Shown one piece after another: positions 11,096-23,398 of a stretch of 64,000 nucleotides of DNA. The stretch lies in NCBI GenBank assembly GCA_005281725.1, contig SSBO01000012.1, forward strand, positions 8,162,866 to 8,226,865. Direction: 5' to 3'. A program made the translations under genes and the position numbers. The DNA comes from Wuchereria bancrofti (Eukaryota; Nematoda; Chromadorea; Rhabditida; Onchocercidae). The notes below the pieces were generated by a model. It had not been told where the DNA came from, searched no databases, and saw only the letters and a program-made list of their open reading frames with translations. Numbering within the stretch: the stretch's first letter is position 1; each line of letters opens with the position of its first letter.

Positions 11096-13113
11096 TTTAA
11101 ACGCTATGCCCAGTTACTCTTTACTTTTTTAAAATTCAATTTAATGATTGCATTTTTTTTTCTTTTTTTGGGTATATAAGCAATTTGAAGTAAACAGTGA
11201 CATGATTTGCCTACCTGTGCTATCTAATGATATATGTAATTTCATTATATAAATTCATTAAGCTGTAAAAGGATTCATGTGTGATTTAAAATAAGATGCT
11301 CTAGCCGATAACAAGTGCGTTGTATTGTTTAAAGTTTCCTTGAAATGCTCCTATAAGATGCATATTTTACTGTACTAATTGAATTTTATAGACGTAAAAT
11401 TTTAAATTTTTTGTTGATAATTTATTTATTTGAAAAGAATAGCTTAGGCGATGAATATAATGTTTGTTCCTCACTTCGATGATATTCCAGAAAAAACCCC
11501 AAATCAACTCAAAAATTAAACCTCCAAGCAAAAGACAATTTGAATTGATATTATAAGCTTCAAAGACCATCGGCATTATCGCTTATATAATTTATAATAG
11601 GGAAGATTTACTGGAAATCCCGAAATATTCTGGTGACAGATTCCCCCAGTACTATTCATTGGCACTCTACAGCACCATTTAATAAATACAATAAATACAT
11701 TGAAGGCTATAAAACAAACTAGGAAAATATTTTAGGTTCAATCATAAAGGGCGCTTTGACGGAGTAATGAATTGAAAATTCAATGAAGTCCGTGAATAAT
11801 GGAAGCTGTGCATAGATTCAAGTCGATCCAAGGCAGAATGTAGTAGCATGTGAAAGAAACGCTTGAGATATGAATAAATTAAAGGATAAAAGTGAGACGG
11901 TGATTCTGATATATTCGCAGATGACTTTCAATTACTTTCAATGCGTGTCTTTCAATTATATGAATGACTGCATTGCCATTTTGCATAAATTTATTATTTT
12001 AGATAAATTGGAATAATCTAGAAGAATAATTTTTATTGCCTTTATAAAAGCAAAAACCATTTGAAAAACAGTCATTTAGAGAAGAGTGGTGCAGGATGGC
12101 AGGTACGTTTTGAAGTGTGGTTCTCAAGAGATGAAAAATTATTGACCATCTGTAAATTTTCCCATGATTGATTGTTTTAATTCATTCTACTTTGCACTTT
12201 GCTAGTTTTTCTTCAGTGCACAACACATTTGAGTTCATTCATTTCGGCTATTCTTTTTACTTGGCTTATTTTCAATCCAAGATTTAACAGTAAAGTTTAT
12301 TGTTTGCACAGATCTCCATGTTTCTCCAAGTGTACAGGTTAGCTATTTGCTAGTCTTTATTTTTCTTCAGACAACGAAATATTTATTAATGAAGAAGGCA
12401 TGGAGATAGTATATAATGAACCATCGGCATGCTTTTCGTGAAATATTTATCGCTTCTTAATTAACATTATCAATCAACTGACCAAGAATTGGCAACTCTA
12501 AAAAAAATGTTGTGAGATGAGGCTTTTTCTTTTTGAAGCTATGTTGAAGTGTGGTATAATTCTGAAATTGTTAGTAAAGATTCCATAAAATAGAAAAGGT
12601 ACGAAAATGAAATACATAAGAATTTTTTAGTTGGAAGAGGATAGTTTCGTTCGTTACTTCAATGAAACAATGAAAAATGTTACTTGCAGAGGTTTTCATG
12701 TTTTTTCACTCACTCACTTTATTTAAGTGTGCAAGTTAGTTATTTGCTTACCCTTATTTTTTTAGCCAAGAAACCACTTATTGATGAAGCACCTGCTGGC
12801 ATGTTTTTTATGAAATATTGTTTCCTAATTAACATTATCAATAAACTGGCCAAGAATCAGCAACTCTAAAAACAAAAAAAAATTTTATGATGAGGCTTTT
12901 TTTCCCTCTAGCAGTTGTAAGTTCTAGTCGATGTTTATAGAGAGTTCAAATTTGGAGCCATATTGAAGTGTGGTATGATTCTAAAATTGCCTGTAAACAT
13001 TCCATAAAGCAGAAAAAGTTCGAAAATGAAATATATAAAAACTTTTTAGTTGGAAGATAATGATCTTTCGTTGCTTCGATGGTGCAGCAATAAAATTACC
13101 GGCAAATTATCAA
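11096..13113. other. Intergenic interval with degenerate duplicated sequence
   Basis: No gene can be supported between the PPP2R3 stop and the orphan model at 13.1 kb. The right half holds an imperfect tandem duplication, annotated separately. A short ATG GCA G followed by a gtacgt donor near 12096-12102 could be a first exon, but nothing recognisable follows it. Confidence 0.5.
12327..13085. repeat. Imperfect tandem duplication, two copies of roughly 340-360 bp
   Basis: Copy 1 (about 12327-12660) and copy 2 (about 12723-13085) share many collinear blocks: gttagctatttgct/gttagttatttgct, taattaacattatcaat, ggcaactctaaaaa/agcaactctaaaaa, tgaagtgtggta, attccataaa, cgaaaatgaaat and ttttttagttggaaga. 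They differ by many substitutions and by an insertion of about 50 bp (about 12903-12952) in copy 2, so the duplication is old. Only copy 2 keeps a 61-codon open frame. The block ends just before the orphan gene at 13.1 kb. No known mobile element was recognised. Confidence 0.7.
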
Positions 13114-14595
13114 ATGAATGATAGCAGTAGCATCGGATCTGTAAGCCTTTTACACTGATTATTTTCATCTTTCTGAGAACAGACGACTTGAGCTATTTGA
13201 GCTGTGAAGAAGTGCTTAGTTTTCGAAATTATTTATGCGTGAATTTAAGATGAGCAGTTAAAATTGATAGCTTATATTGTTGACTGACTGTATTTGAATT
13301 TCAACCGCTTGACCGAGAACCTACAACTGAAAATAAATGATGCTAGATAGTGGATCCGTAGCGGTTATCCTTGTCATACTGGCTTATGTGTTTTATTTTG
13401 GAAAAAAAAATTTTTTTATTTTTTTTTTATTTTGGAAAATTCTTAATGACGAATCATAGTTTGGAAGTTTTTTTTCTTTTTTAAGAACCAGATAAAACTG
13501 GATGAAGTTCCAAATCTATGATGTTATGACATTTCTAGGGATTATAGGAAGATATGACTAATTCTGCTATGGATATTTCTGTGGACGAGAACTCGTCTCA
13601 CCATTCAAGTTCATCAATATGCTGTTTCACAATTCCAGAAGATATGTCTTTCTTTTGTCATTTATAAAGATTTACGTAACTCCATGGATTTTTTTAAATG
13701 TCAATTAGAAGTGTTGTCATACTGTATGAGAAGCGAAACTTATTTCGATGTTATTTCATATAAAATTAGCATTTCAGTTTCGAGCTATCTTCTACACACA
13801 AGTTTAAACACAAATGATATATACGAACATCAGATGACCGCATCGGGTAAGCGGAATATGAATGAATCATGTAATGATTCGAATTGACTTCTGATGATTC
13901 TGATTTATGGGGAAATCTGTTGCACTGAATTTTTCAGGATATATGGTTTATAGTGATACTAACTCAGAATTGGATTCGATGTCATTTGGTGAGGATTTTT
14001 CACTCAATAATATTTCATTTATCACGCACAGTAAAGGTGAAAAAAACAGCATATACAGTTATTTTGATGATGAGCTTATAATTGTAAAGAACCTTCACTT
14101 GACTGACCTAAAATGTCATACAAAATTTTATCATTCAATGCAGTCAGTATTTTTAATAGAAGTACAAAGATAATGCGTGTCGAAAGGAACTAATCAGGAT
14201 GGGTGCAATTTTGAAATTAATTAATGTGAAAAGAAAATTAACGAATCAAATAAAATTATATGTCATTGCTACAGCGCAGCAATTTTTAATATTTATTAAA
14301 AATTACAGAAGAAGGAAATGCCTCAAACTTCTCCGTAAAGTTGTGTGGAGAAAACTAATCCCAGCCTGAATGGTATATTTTTATCATAAAGGTTTAAAGC
14401 AATAAAATCATTACGTGATTTTTCAACCTTTCAATTAACAAGACAATAGATTCTTTCAATGTTTTCGTTGGAGTTCAATGTCGATAGCTATCAGAAAGTA
14501 GTTCATATTTCCACACTTCATATCTAATAATCATTCAATTCCTTTTGCAGAAAGCACCTTCTCAAGCAGTTACTTCAAGAACATCGAAGAAATAA
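13114..14595 (+). CDS. Unrecognised Ser/Asp/Asn-rich multi-exon gene (hypothetical)
   Basis: Family not recognised. Candidate exons are 13114..13140 (MNDSSSIGS, gtaagc donor), 13548..about 13665 (EDMTNSAMDISVDENSSHHS), one ending at 13846 (TNDIYEHQMTASG, gtaagc donor), 13938..14161 (GYMVYSDTNSELDSMSFGED, then SLNNISFITHSKGE and YSYFDDELIIVKN) and 14551..14595 (KAPSQAVTSRTSKK then TAA). The junctions 13140/13548 (phase 0), 13846/13938 (phase 1) and 14161/14551 (phase 0) agree; the join between the second and third exons is unresolved. The predicted product is small, acidic in the middle and basic at the end, with no signal peptide or membrane segment. It could be a lineage-specific disordered nuclear protein or a decayed gene. 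Confidence 0.38.
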
Positions 14596-15435
14596 GTTGA
14601 TCCATTCATATTACGTTACACTGTCAATTTACTGTCAAGATACAAAAAAAAAAAAAAATAATAATAATAAAATACTAATCCCTTGCATTTTCTCAAACAT
14701 TTCAAAAGATTTTAGAAACCAAACTCTCAACCTTTTTCAACACGATATCATTAAAAATGACGCTCGAAACATTGACAGCCTAGCTTATATATATAGAGTA
14801 TTAAATAAAACTTTTATGATGAGGACGCTTATCACATACGTAGATAACACATTCCTACATTACATAACACATTGTTATTCTACAATTTCCTAGAATGTCT
14901 CGACAACCGCTGGTTAATTTCGTGAAGCGATTGAAAACGACATATCTGTTCTTATGGAAAGAGTCAAGACAACTCTCGATGAATAATTTTAGCAAACTTA
15001 ACTGATTATTAATTTCAAATATAAAGCCGGTGATAGTAACTTCAACCTCTACTCATAAATCCAATTCATTTGAAGGGTGAATGCCCTTAATTTTGTTTCA
15101 CATTTCAGTTTATTGCAATGCATAGTTTGAGTACTAAGAAATGTTTTGCACACAATAGATTTCATTTTGTTGTCAGAAGGAGAATACCGTTTCTTTTCAG
15201 TTTGATGTTTATCACTGTGAATATAATCATATCAGTGAATCATAGAATTTTATCGCATGAATAGGAAAGCTATTATAGAAATAATCTGCCCATTATTACC
15301 TGTGTACCGACACTGAGAGAGTCTCTGTCTAACGGGAATGCTTCAAAGTGCCATCTCACCATTTACCTGAATTAGTTGGATAACAAACACCTGTTTCATT
15401 CCTTCCTGCGAGCTGTTAATGAACCCTAAAAAGTG

Positions 15436-15485
15436 AAGTGAAAACACTATTTTAAACGTCCTATTTAAAAATAGTGTTTTCACTT
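15436..15485. repeat. 18 bp perfect inverted repeat (hairpin)
   Basis: aagtgaaaacactatttt at 15436-15453 is the exact reverse complement of 15468-15485, with a 14 bp loop. It lies in intergenic DNA with no neighbouring gene end, so a role as a terminator or 3' structure is not indicated. It could be a small hairpin RNA precursor or the residue of a miniature inverted-repeat element. Confidence 0.8.
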
Positions 15486-16195
15486 AGAAAAGCAATTAAA
15501 TTCTAAAAGATACTCATCTCTAATAACCTTACAAATGAATGTATCCGCCAGAATAGTTTTATGACTAATCATTTTTCTCAGCTAGAATGGTCCCTTAGTT
15601 TCTTATTTTTTATTTTGCAGGTTCATATTCCAATGTTCTCATAATAATGCACTTTTTCTAATACTGAGTCTGATTCATGTTATGAACTAATTCCTTTTTT
15701 CTCGTGCTAATATCTCTAATCCAAAATCTATAAGTCATGTTAGTTGGCCAGAACTTCATACATTTTGTTTGCCAAAAATCCTTTTTTTCTGCATTTTCCA
15801 TTTTACAGACCAGAAATTATAAATAAAATTAACAGTAACAGTAATGGTGCTTCCTGCCAATGACAATTGTCTAGACTCGATGAACCTATAGCTTACATGC
15901 AACTGTTGCTGGAAATTCTTACATGGATTTAATACAAACAGATACGAGAATTCTATTCTGTTTAGTAGATGTAAATTTAATGACTTAAGTTCGGAGTGGT
16001 AGTTTCGAGAATTCTCAATCGTTTTTTTCTGGTCATAGGAAATGAAATTGAGATGTTTCTAGCAACAAAAAGAAAATTTCTTTAGACACTGAATGATTTC
16101 TAAATAACAAAATGAATATTTCCAGAGTAGCATAGCAGAACACGGAATGAAGATCAAAAATAAATGAGGTGCAAGAGACCATGCAGGCGCACTTT

Positions 16196-16363
16196 TAACA
16201 TGCATTAGATTTAGTGTTTTACACTTTAAAGGAATTGCAAATGTGGAAACAATTTTTTATTCCCAACGGTAAACAGTTCTTTGAAAATGAGTGGAAATCC
16301 AAATACGTTGAATTTTGTAAGAGTGACTGGAACATTCCTATAGCGATACTGGCATATAAAAGG
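16196..16363 (+). other. Possible isolated coding exon, function unknown
   Basis: An open frame of about 55 codons has protein-like composition (FYTLKELQMWKQFFIPNGKQ, then FFENEWKSKYVEFCKSDW and NIPIAILAYKR). It ends at a good donor, AAAAG|gtaaat, near 16362. No partner exon with a matching phase was recognised. It may be an exon of an undetected gene or a pseudogene fragment. Confidence 0.2.
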
Positions 16364-19311
16364 TAAATAATCAGCTAATAACATCGAATAATCGACCCGA
16401 ATTATTACAGGGAAGAAACAGTTGGTACTTTATTAACGACGTTATTAATAAAACTGATAACAAAGACTTTCGTTACTTCAGATTACCACAAACTCTGATT
16501 ATTTCGCCGTTTTTCCCGGTCAATAATCTCGAACGAGTTTCTCACATATCCCCAATTGTTTCTGCTACCAATTCTCCTCATAAAGCTATTTCAGTCAATC
16601 TTGTCTATAGTGCAGGACCACTTGCAGACCTTAAAAATAGTTCAAAAGTTTCTAATTTATTATAAACCTAGCGGAGAATAAACAGCTGAAAAGCACAGGG
16701 ATTCTCAAATGACTCTGAAAGTAGAAGTGAGATCTGAATCATATAGAATGTTTTCAGAAATTTCCACATTTGAATTTACATAGGATCAGATAGGGGCAAA
16801 GGGTGAAATAATCTGTGGTAAATTTATTTTCAAAAAAGGAATTCATCTTTGGAAAATTTTTGAAATCGTCGTCAAAGCTCACGCACTGCTAAAAGGAGCG
16901 TTATTGATAGCTGAGCTTGTATTTAAGAAAATAAATTCAGCAGATCACGCACATGCAGATATACGTTTATTGCCACTTGTGCTAAAACTCCATTAAAATT
17001 GCCTTTGGTTATCCGGAAACTGAGAGACGACAGATTTAAAAATCTCGGAGTGAGGATTGAGTTTTGTCAAAATAAACTCCAGTTGTTGACGAAATCGACG
17101 CTTAATCCAACTATCAAATCAAATTTGACAATTTCTCTCAATAGCGCTGTAGTTGGTTGCCGCACAGGCCACACACGATGCTTCGAATAGATGTGCTGAG
17201 GCCACCACATTGTCCTTCTGCCGTCCCTTTATTATTTAATACCATAATGACATCACTTGTTGAAATTGATTTTTTTTCAAATTTGGCGCCTTTGAAACCG
17301 TTCAAATTGACATCAAGTTGAAACTTACCAAATTACCAAATTAGGTCTGCAGCTGCGGTCAGTCTACCAGTAGGAGGGTATCATTGCGCTAAAATACCAA
17401 CTAAAGTTTTACAAAAGCCTCAGCACAACTCATTTCAATTTTCAAAACGCGCGTGAACACAAAGACAATCAATATTATCGAGAGGAAGATCTTTGCTCGG
17501 AACAAGACAGTATGAAAACTTATTTTATAGTTAAGAAGAGGAACAGCACTTCTATTGTACTAGCTCTTCAAATACCGAATGAAAATGTCTTTGATAGGAA
17601 GGAACTTCCACGCTGTGGAAACATGAGAAACGTAAAAAGGGAAAGATAATCTCTTGAGTATGTTTTAAATATGAATTTCAAACAGATATATGAATATTTT
17701 CAAATTCTTTTTTGTAGATCTAAAAAGATTAAGGCTTCAACTGCAGTTGACATTAACTTCTAAAATAGGAAAAAACAGAAAATATTATCTACAGGGAAAA
17801 GATATCAATACGGCATGTTAACATACGAAACAGTGATATCATTAAAATGAGAAAAAAGTGAGATGAGACAAGATTGTTGGAGTTTCGCAAAGAAAAGAAA
17901 ATTGCCGTATTATTTTCAACATACAGTCTTTCCCGAAAAAAAAAATTATCAGTCCTGCAAGGACTCAGTGCAACTCGCGTGAGTTATTTCAATCTACTTT
18001 TTATAGTCTTTTTTTTTTAAAGCAATTTGAAATTCAGGAAATATTTAAGCTCTCAATTAGAATGTTCTCCGTATGTCGGATACTGGTTTTTCCGGAATCA
18101 ATGCCAAATGATTTGTTGGATGTGATATTATGCTACAACTATCTTATTCTGTTGACATATCTACGCTTCAAGAATAATTCACTGTTAAATAAGTTGATGA
18201 AGTACAGTAATTTTAGTTTAGTTTTATTTTAAAATGATTGGTAGAATGAAATCGCAAGAATTTTGTTCACATAAAGAAGTGTAATTATTAGATATAGTTC
18301 GTTAAAAAAAAAAAGGCATTTGAAAGAAAAATTATTTTTTAATAGAAAAACGGTTCATCCTTAAAATATATCCGTCATTCCGCTACTCTTCATTCCAATC
18401 CCTCATGTATCATTTCAGAAAAAAAAATGAAACCAAATGTAAACCAAATGTTCCAAATGTTATTTGAACAGAAGCACTCTAATGATACTTCAGTTTCGTA
18501 CAATTAGCTATGTTAATATGTTAAAATTAAGTGGCATGAATTTTTTCTCTTTTTCATGTTTATATTGTACAAAAACTTTGTATTTTGATCAATGCTTTCA
18601 TTGTTGTTACCAGTATTTTTCTCTGCACTAAATTTTCAGAGTTGTAACGAAAGTTGAAATGAATAATTGTTTGGGGAAAAGAACAATTTTTCTTCTTAGT
18701 AGCAAAATATTTTATAGCAAATATAAGATATATTTTTTTCGATTGAATTACAGGTTCAGAAGTTTGCTACTTTTATCATAAATATTATCGATTTATCCTT
18801 ACAATATCCTCGAACACCATCTGTATGACCACAACAAGCACTTAGCTCCATTTATATTGTATATTAGTTCATTTGATTATATGAACATAGAATCAATGAA
18901 GCATTTCTATCCTAATCTGCTGTTTTAACATATCCAAGAATTAGGTAATTATTTTTTTAATTGTGAATTGGAAACATGTTCCGTTGTCATTCGCTTGTAC
19001 AGGTCATATGAGGAGAAGAAATTCACGTATCCTTACAAAAAGAATCCACTTCATTTACTATAGACAAAGCGGAAACATTAAGAGATAAACGTGATCTATG
19101 AAATATTCAAAAATTTGAACTTGAAATTGAGTGATCAGGGTGATAAACGGAAACTAACAATGCCACAATAGTTCATTTTCAATTTGAACTAGTTGATCAA
19201 TAAAAATGTGTCCAGATATTTCCCATCATTCTATTCACCAGTTCTGCTACAATTTGAAGAAATAAATTATCACCTCAACTTAATCATTTCGGAATTTAAA
19301 AAGATTCAGAG

Positions 19312-21468
19312 ATGAAACGATACTGGCACAGAACATCGATACGTTTCAGAATTTATTTTACAGTGACCTTATATTGCTGCCTGTTGTTTTGTTTCTATTT
19401 CTTGCTACCGTTAATCAGATTAATAGTATTGAAGAGTAATTCATTCGCTGAAAATTTGATAAATCTTCCTTCAATAAACAAAGAGGTAACATTACTACTG
19501 TCTAATTTATTGCTATAATTTATTTTTCTACAGATATTTATTAAATACATTTTGTTAATAGAATTGAATTATAAAAGATTTTTTTTCTAGATATATAGGG
19601 ATAGTAATAGTAATGAAGGGGTTGTCTTCGTTAATCCATATCAATACGGTTGGACTATCTTGGAGAAAACGTTTTGTACCGTACTGTATCCAAATCTAAC
19701 CGTTATAATCGTTATTCATTCTGCCACTGATCATTTTAAACAACGCATACTCTTACGGCAAATGTATGGCCAACGTTTTTACAAACAGGTCGGATATTCC
19801 ATCTATTATTTTTAAGCGAAATATTAATTCAGTTATTAAGAATCACTCATTAGATTCCGATTATGTTTCACATCCAATCTGGAAATTTTAATTGACAATG
19901 GCTTCAAACAAATGAGAAACGAACTACTGATGTGATAACATCAACAGTTTATAATTTTTCTAGCCCATAACATCCACATTTTTGCATTTCACAGTTTAAA
20001 AAAGTTGAACAAATTTTTATGAATTATTTGCTATAATAAGAAGTGATGTGATTTGTACTATAACCAATTTATAAAATTATCATAACATTGAAAAAAAAAT
20101 AAGGAATTTACAGTATGGCATTACGACACTATTTGCAGTGGGGATGCCACGGGACAGTAAAATGCAAAAACAGTTACTTGAAGAATCAAGGAAAGAGCAC
20201 GATCTCATACAACAAAATTTCCATGATAGTTATAGAAATTTAACATGGAAGGTTGAATTTAAACATACTTCAGTTTCTATTGTAAACAACAAAATGATGT
20301 GCCGTCAAATTTATTGCAAGTAACTCGTATGATGTATTGGTATGCATAGTTATTTAATTGCATCTTAACAAAAAAAAGCATATTTCAGTACCTAATTGTA
20401 ATATCTGTTTCATATTTTTGCTTAAATCATTGATATTTCCTAAAAACTTATAGTCATAATTATTTTATCAGGAAATGTATGATGAAACCTGTAATGTATC
20501 GATGATCATTCAGGCATTGATGTGGCTTCGTTTCATCGATGAATATTGTCCGAATGTACAATACATCATGAAACTTGATGATGACGTCGTAGGCAATATA
20601 TTGGAAATAATTCATTTTTTGAACGAACATGTTAAAGCAGTAAGCTTATTGGAATCACAGAAGCAAATCTTTTGTCGTGTCATTTATCATCGGCCAGTGT
20701 CACGAGAAAAGAAGAATAAATGGTATATCAATATTCGGATAAGTGTATCGTTGCCTTTTTTTTCTGCTTTTTCTTGCATAAACGTAAATTTTGAGAAATT
20801 CGGTAAGATTTGTTACTATATTATTGAAGGTATGTAAGAAAGGATGAATTGTCATCTGAATATTATTCGAATTATTGCGTCGGTATGGCAATTATATTCA
20901 CTGGTGATTTACCAAACATGCTGCTACGAGCGGCCACAAAAGAGAGATATTTCTGGGTTCGTTGCTTTATACGATACATTTGCCGAACTTAAAGGTTAGA
21001 AGACATAGGTTAAATTTGCGGGCTAGTGTAAATTTAAAGCTGAAAGTATAATTACTTGTTCCTAAGCTATAACTGAAATGACATGAGTAAACAAGATAGA
21101 GTAAGGGATTATCATTAATTGTCATCAAACAAAAAGAGGTTGATAAGTTTTGTGAAGATTAAACTTTAATCTTGTTTTATGAGAAGTTGCGAATTAAAGA
21201 CATGATTTAGTTGTAGATTGATGATTACTTCATAACTGGGATTTTGGCCAAGAAAGTTGAAGCTCACTTAGTGGATTTAAAACGAAAAGTACTGGTTTAC
21301 ACATGGGAAGGAAGTGAAGAAGCGCTTGTGAATGGTGATATATTCTTTCGTTTATTTTCAAATATGTCGCATGGTCTGCAGTTGTGGCGACAAATTGAGA
21401 ACAGTTATTTTATACGATTTTTGAATAGCTCTTTGCAGCTGATGACTCCTTCACATAAACGCTTCTAG
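19312..21468 (+). CDS. Beta-1,3-galactosyltransferase-like glycosyltransferase (GT31)
   Basis: Golgi type II membrane enzyme expected to transfer galactose or a related sugar in beta-1,3 linkage to glycoconjugates. Exons 19312..19485, 19591..19788, 20114..20251, 20472..20722, 20830..20956 and 21217..21468 join in frame to 379 residues. A short basic cytoplasmic tail (MKRYWHRTSIRFR) precedes a membrane anchor at about residues 14-38. Family signatures follow: FAVGMPRDSKMQKQL, the EESRKEHDLIQQNF-DSYRNLT block, MKLDDDVV at 203-210 with the DxD-type metal/UDP-sugar motif, the NKWYVRKDE and YYSNYCVGMAIIFTGDLP blocks, and IDDYFITGILA, the usual E/DDVyvTGi motif. The penultimate donor is weak (TGG|gttcgt) but required by phase and homology. 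The exact acceptor cannot be judged from the sequence. Confidence 0.9.
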
Positions 21469-23398
21469 AAAATTTAGATGCATATTTCATTGAAGATCAT
21501 TTGTATATATTTTTTTGTCACTCAAAAATTAAATTTAAAAGTTGGATTAGATTTTCCAACAAATATTAAATACGATCATTTAAACTCAGATACTATTTTC
21601 ATTAGAAAGTGTTTGTCTCATTGATGGATACATAAATTTTTTACTGAAATGATTTTTGGATAATGCACTAAAAACTAGTGGTTGATGTATGAACAACTGG
21701 TTACAGATTCCGGAATTTCAAATGATGTTAGCAAATGTTTTTCTGTTAGGTCTCCACATTGAGAGAAAACTAGGGTGGGCGAGAAATTTTAAGATAGTTT
21801 TGCTAAAACGTATGATTAAGGGCAACCGTTTTTAAAAGAATGCTGTCCTTATCAAATGAAAAATAATAGTATAATATATATATCACTTTTCTTGTAATAA
21901 ATTTAAGTGCGAACAACAACAATGATTACTTTTATAACTAAAAGAAAATTATATTAAAATCTGAGAAATCTCAACGCTGTTGCTCAAAATTCACGAGAGA
22001 TTTACGTGAGGATGAAAAAATTACCTAAACCACGGACACGAAAAAGGAAGGGCAAAAAGAAACAGTCATCTTGCTTGCCACATATTTATATATTTTTTAT
22101 TAACATTTGTGTGTTAAACGACAACCTAAGCTACAAATTTCCTTTCCTTTACTATAATAACCTTACATATACTTCTTACGTTAGCCGAGAAATGTCAGCA
22201 AAGTTATGTCTTGACAATCTTTTTAATTTCTGATAGTAGTAATAAAAGTTGTCATATCATTCACCACCAAAATTTCATTTTTTTTTTCAACCTTCTCGCT
22301 TCCACTTCCTGCTTCATGATAATATTTATTAAATTAGACGGAATTCTTCTTAACAGATTTATCTTTTTTTTTGAAAATCTATGATATTTTAGCTTTATTT
22401 CATTCTGTTTACCAAATTTTGCAATTAAAAAGCACCGAAAGAATGACTTTATCACAACCATTGTAGCAGGAAATCTTCTGTGATAATAATATGTCGTTCT
22501 TGATGCAAAGTTTCATTTTTTCGGCTTTTTTTTGTTTTTCTACTATTTATTGGGCTACTCACGCTTAAAAAGATGTCAAACAACTCTTTGATTTCAATTC
22601 AATAATATCTCCGTTCTAATGAAATAATATTTCCAGATCACACGTGAATTTAATATGAAGAAACTAATGCTTTGATCTGACAGAAAAAAAAAACTTTTAT
22701 ACAAATGATTATTTTATGTGCTGGCATAGGGAAAAAAAATCATTTTGATCGTTTCCAATCACTTACTAACACTATAACAAAGAAATTGCAACAATGAAAA
22801 CGTTTGGAAATTTTGATTTTTTATTTCAGCTTAATGAAAAAAGAGTTCTTATGCAAAGAAATTAAATGGCTATTTTTATAGTTAGACAGCACTAATATTG
22901 TAGATAATAGAACAGCGCTCATTAATAATTGATTTATTCGTTCTAGTTTGTGATATGTTTCGTGAAGTTATTAAGTTGCTGAAATGTCTCGCATATATGT
23001 TCAATTATTTGTTACCTTGTAATACTAGTTTAATCTTAATTCATCCTGTTAAGATCACCATTTAAGCGATCAACAAGCCAGTAAACAGACCGCTGGCATA
23101 CTGACCCAAGCAAAAGATTTTCCACAGTAACACTGCTGAGATTTATGAAGGATTTTGGATGAAATTACAAGAGAGGTTATGCTCCGTGAACATTAATTCT
23201 AACTAAGTTTCTTAATAAGCAGAGTTTCCTATAAATCTCTAATCTTACAACTGTAAGGCTTTAATTAAATACCTTTCATCCTTTATTACTTACACACAGC
23301 CGGAATTTATCGAATCAGAATAAAATTTACGCATCAAATCTTATGTTTTCCGCGGTCATTTTGTAAAATTGTCTAGGCAATCAGTTCGAAACAGTATT
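21469..23398. other. Intergenic interval, no supported gene
   Basis: AT-rich sequence between the GT31 gene and the leprecan-like gene. The open frames here (for example 22006-22233, a Lys/Arg-rich start then hydrophobic) lack splice logic and similarity. No repeats or RNA genes were recognised. Confidence 0.6.

Larger units (their letters stand above)
14596..19311. other. Long intergenic interval, no confident gene
   Basis: About 4.7 kb lies between the orphan model and the GT31 gene. It contains a strong hairpin at 15.4 kb and two unexplained open frames (about 16196-16363 and 16806-17192), described separately. The segment near 16.8-17.5 kb is noticeably less AT-rich than its flanks, which may mark decayed coding or mobile sequence. 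No retroelement motif could be named. Confidence 0.5.

Noticed and set aside
17160..17380. Possible retroelement coding on the minus strand
   Set aside because: No reverse transcriptase, protease, integrase or zinc-knuckle motif could be identified and the frames are broken.
20640..20660. Possible intron with gtaagc donor and cacag end inside the GT31 gene
   Set aside because: It would be only about 21 bp, too short to splice, and the frame reads through to the next well-supported donor.
22006..22233. 75-codon open frame with a Lys/Arg-rich start
   Set aside because: No supporting splice sites or similarity, and the composition changes abruptly to low-complexity hydrophobic.
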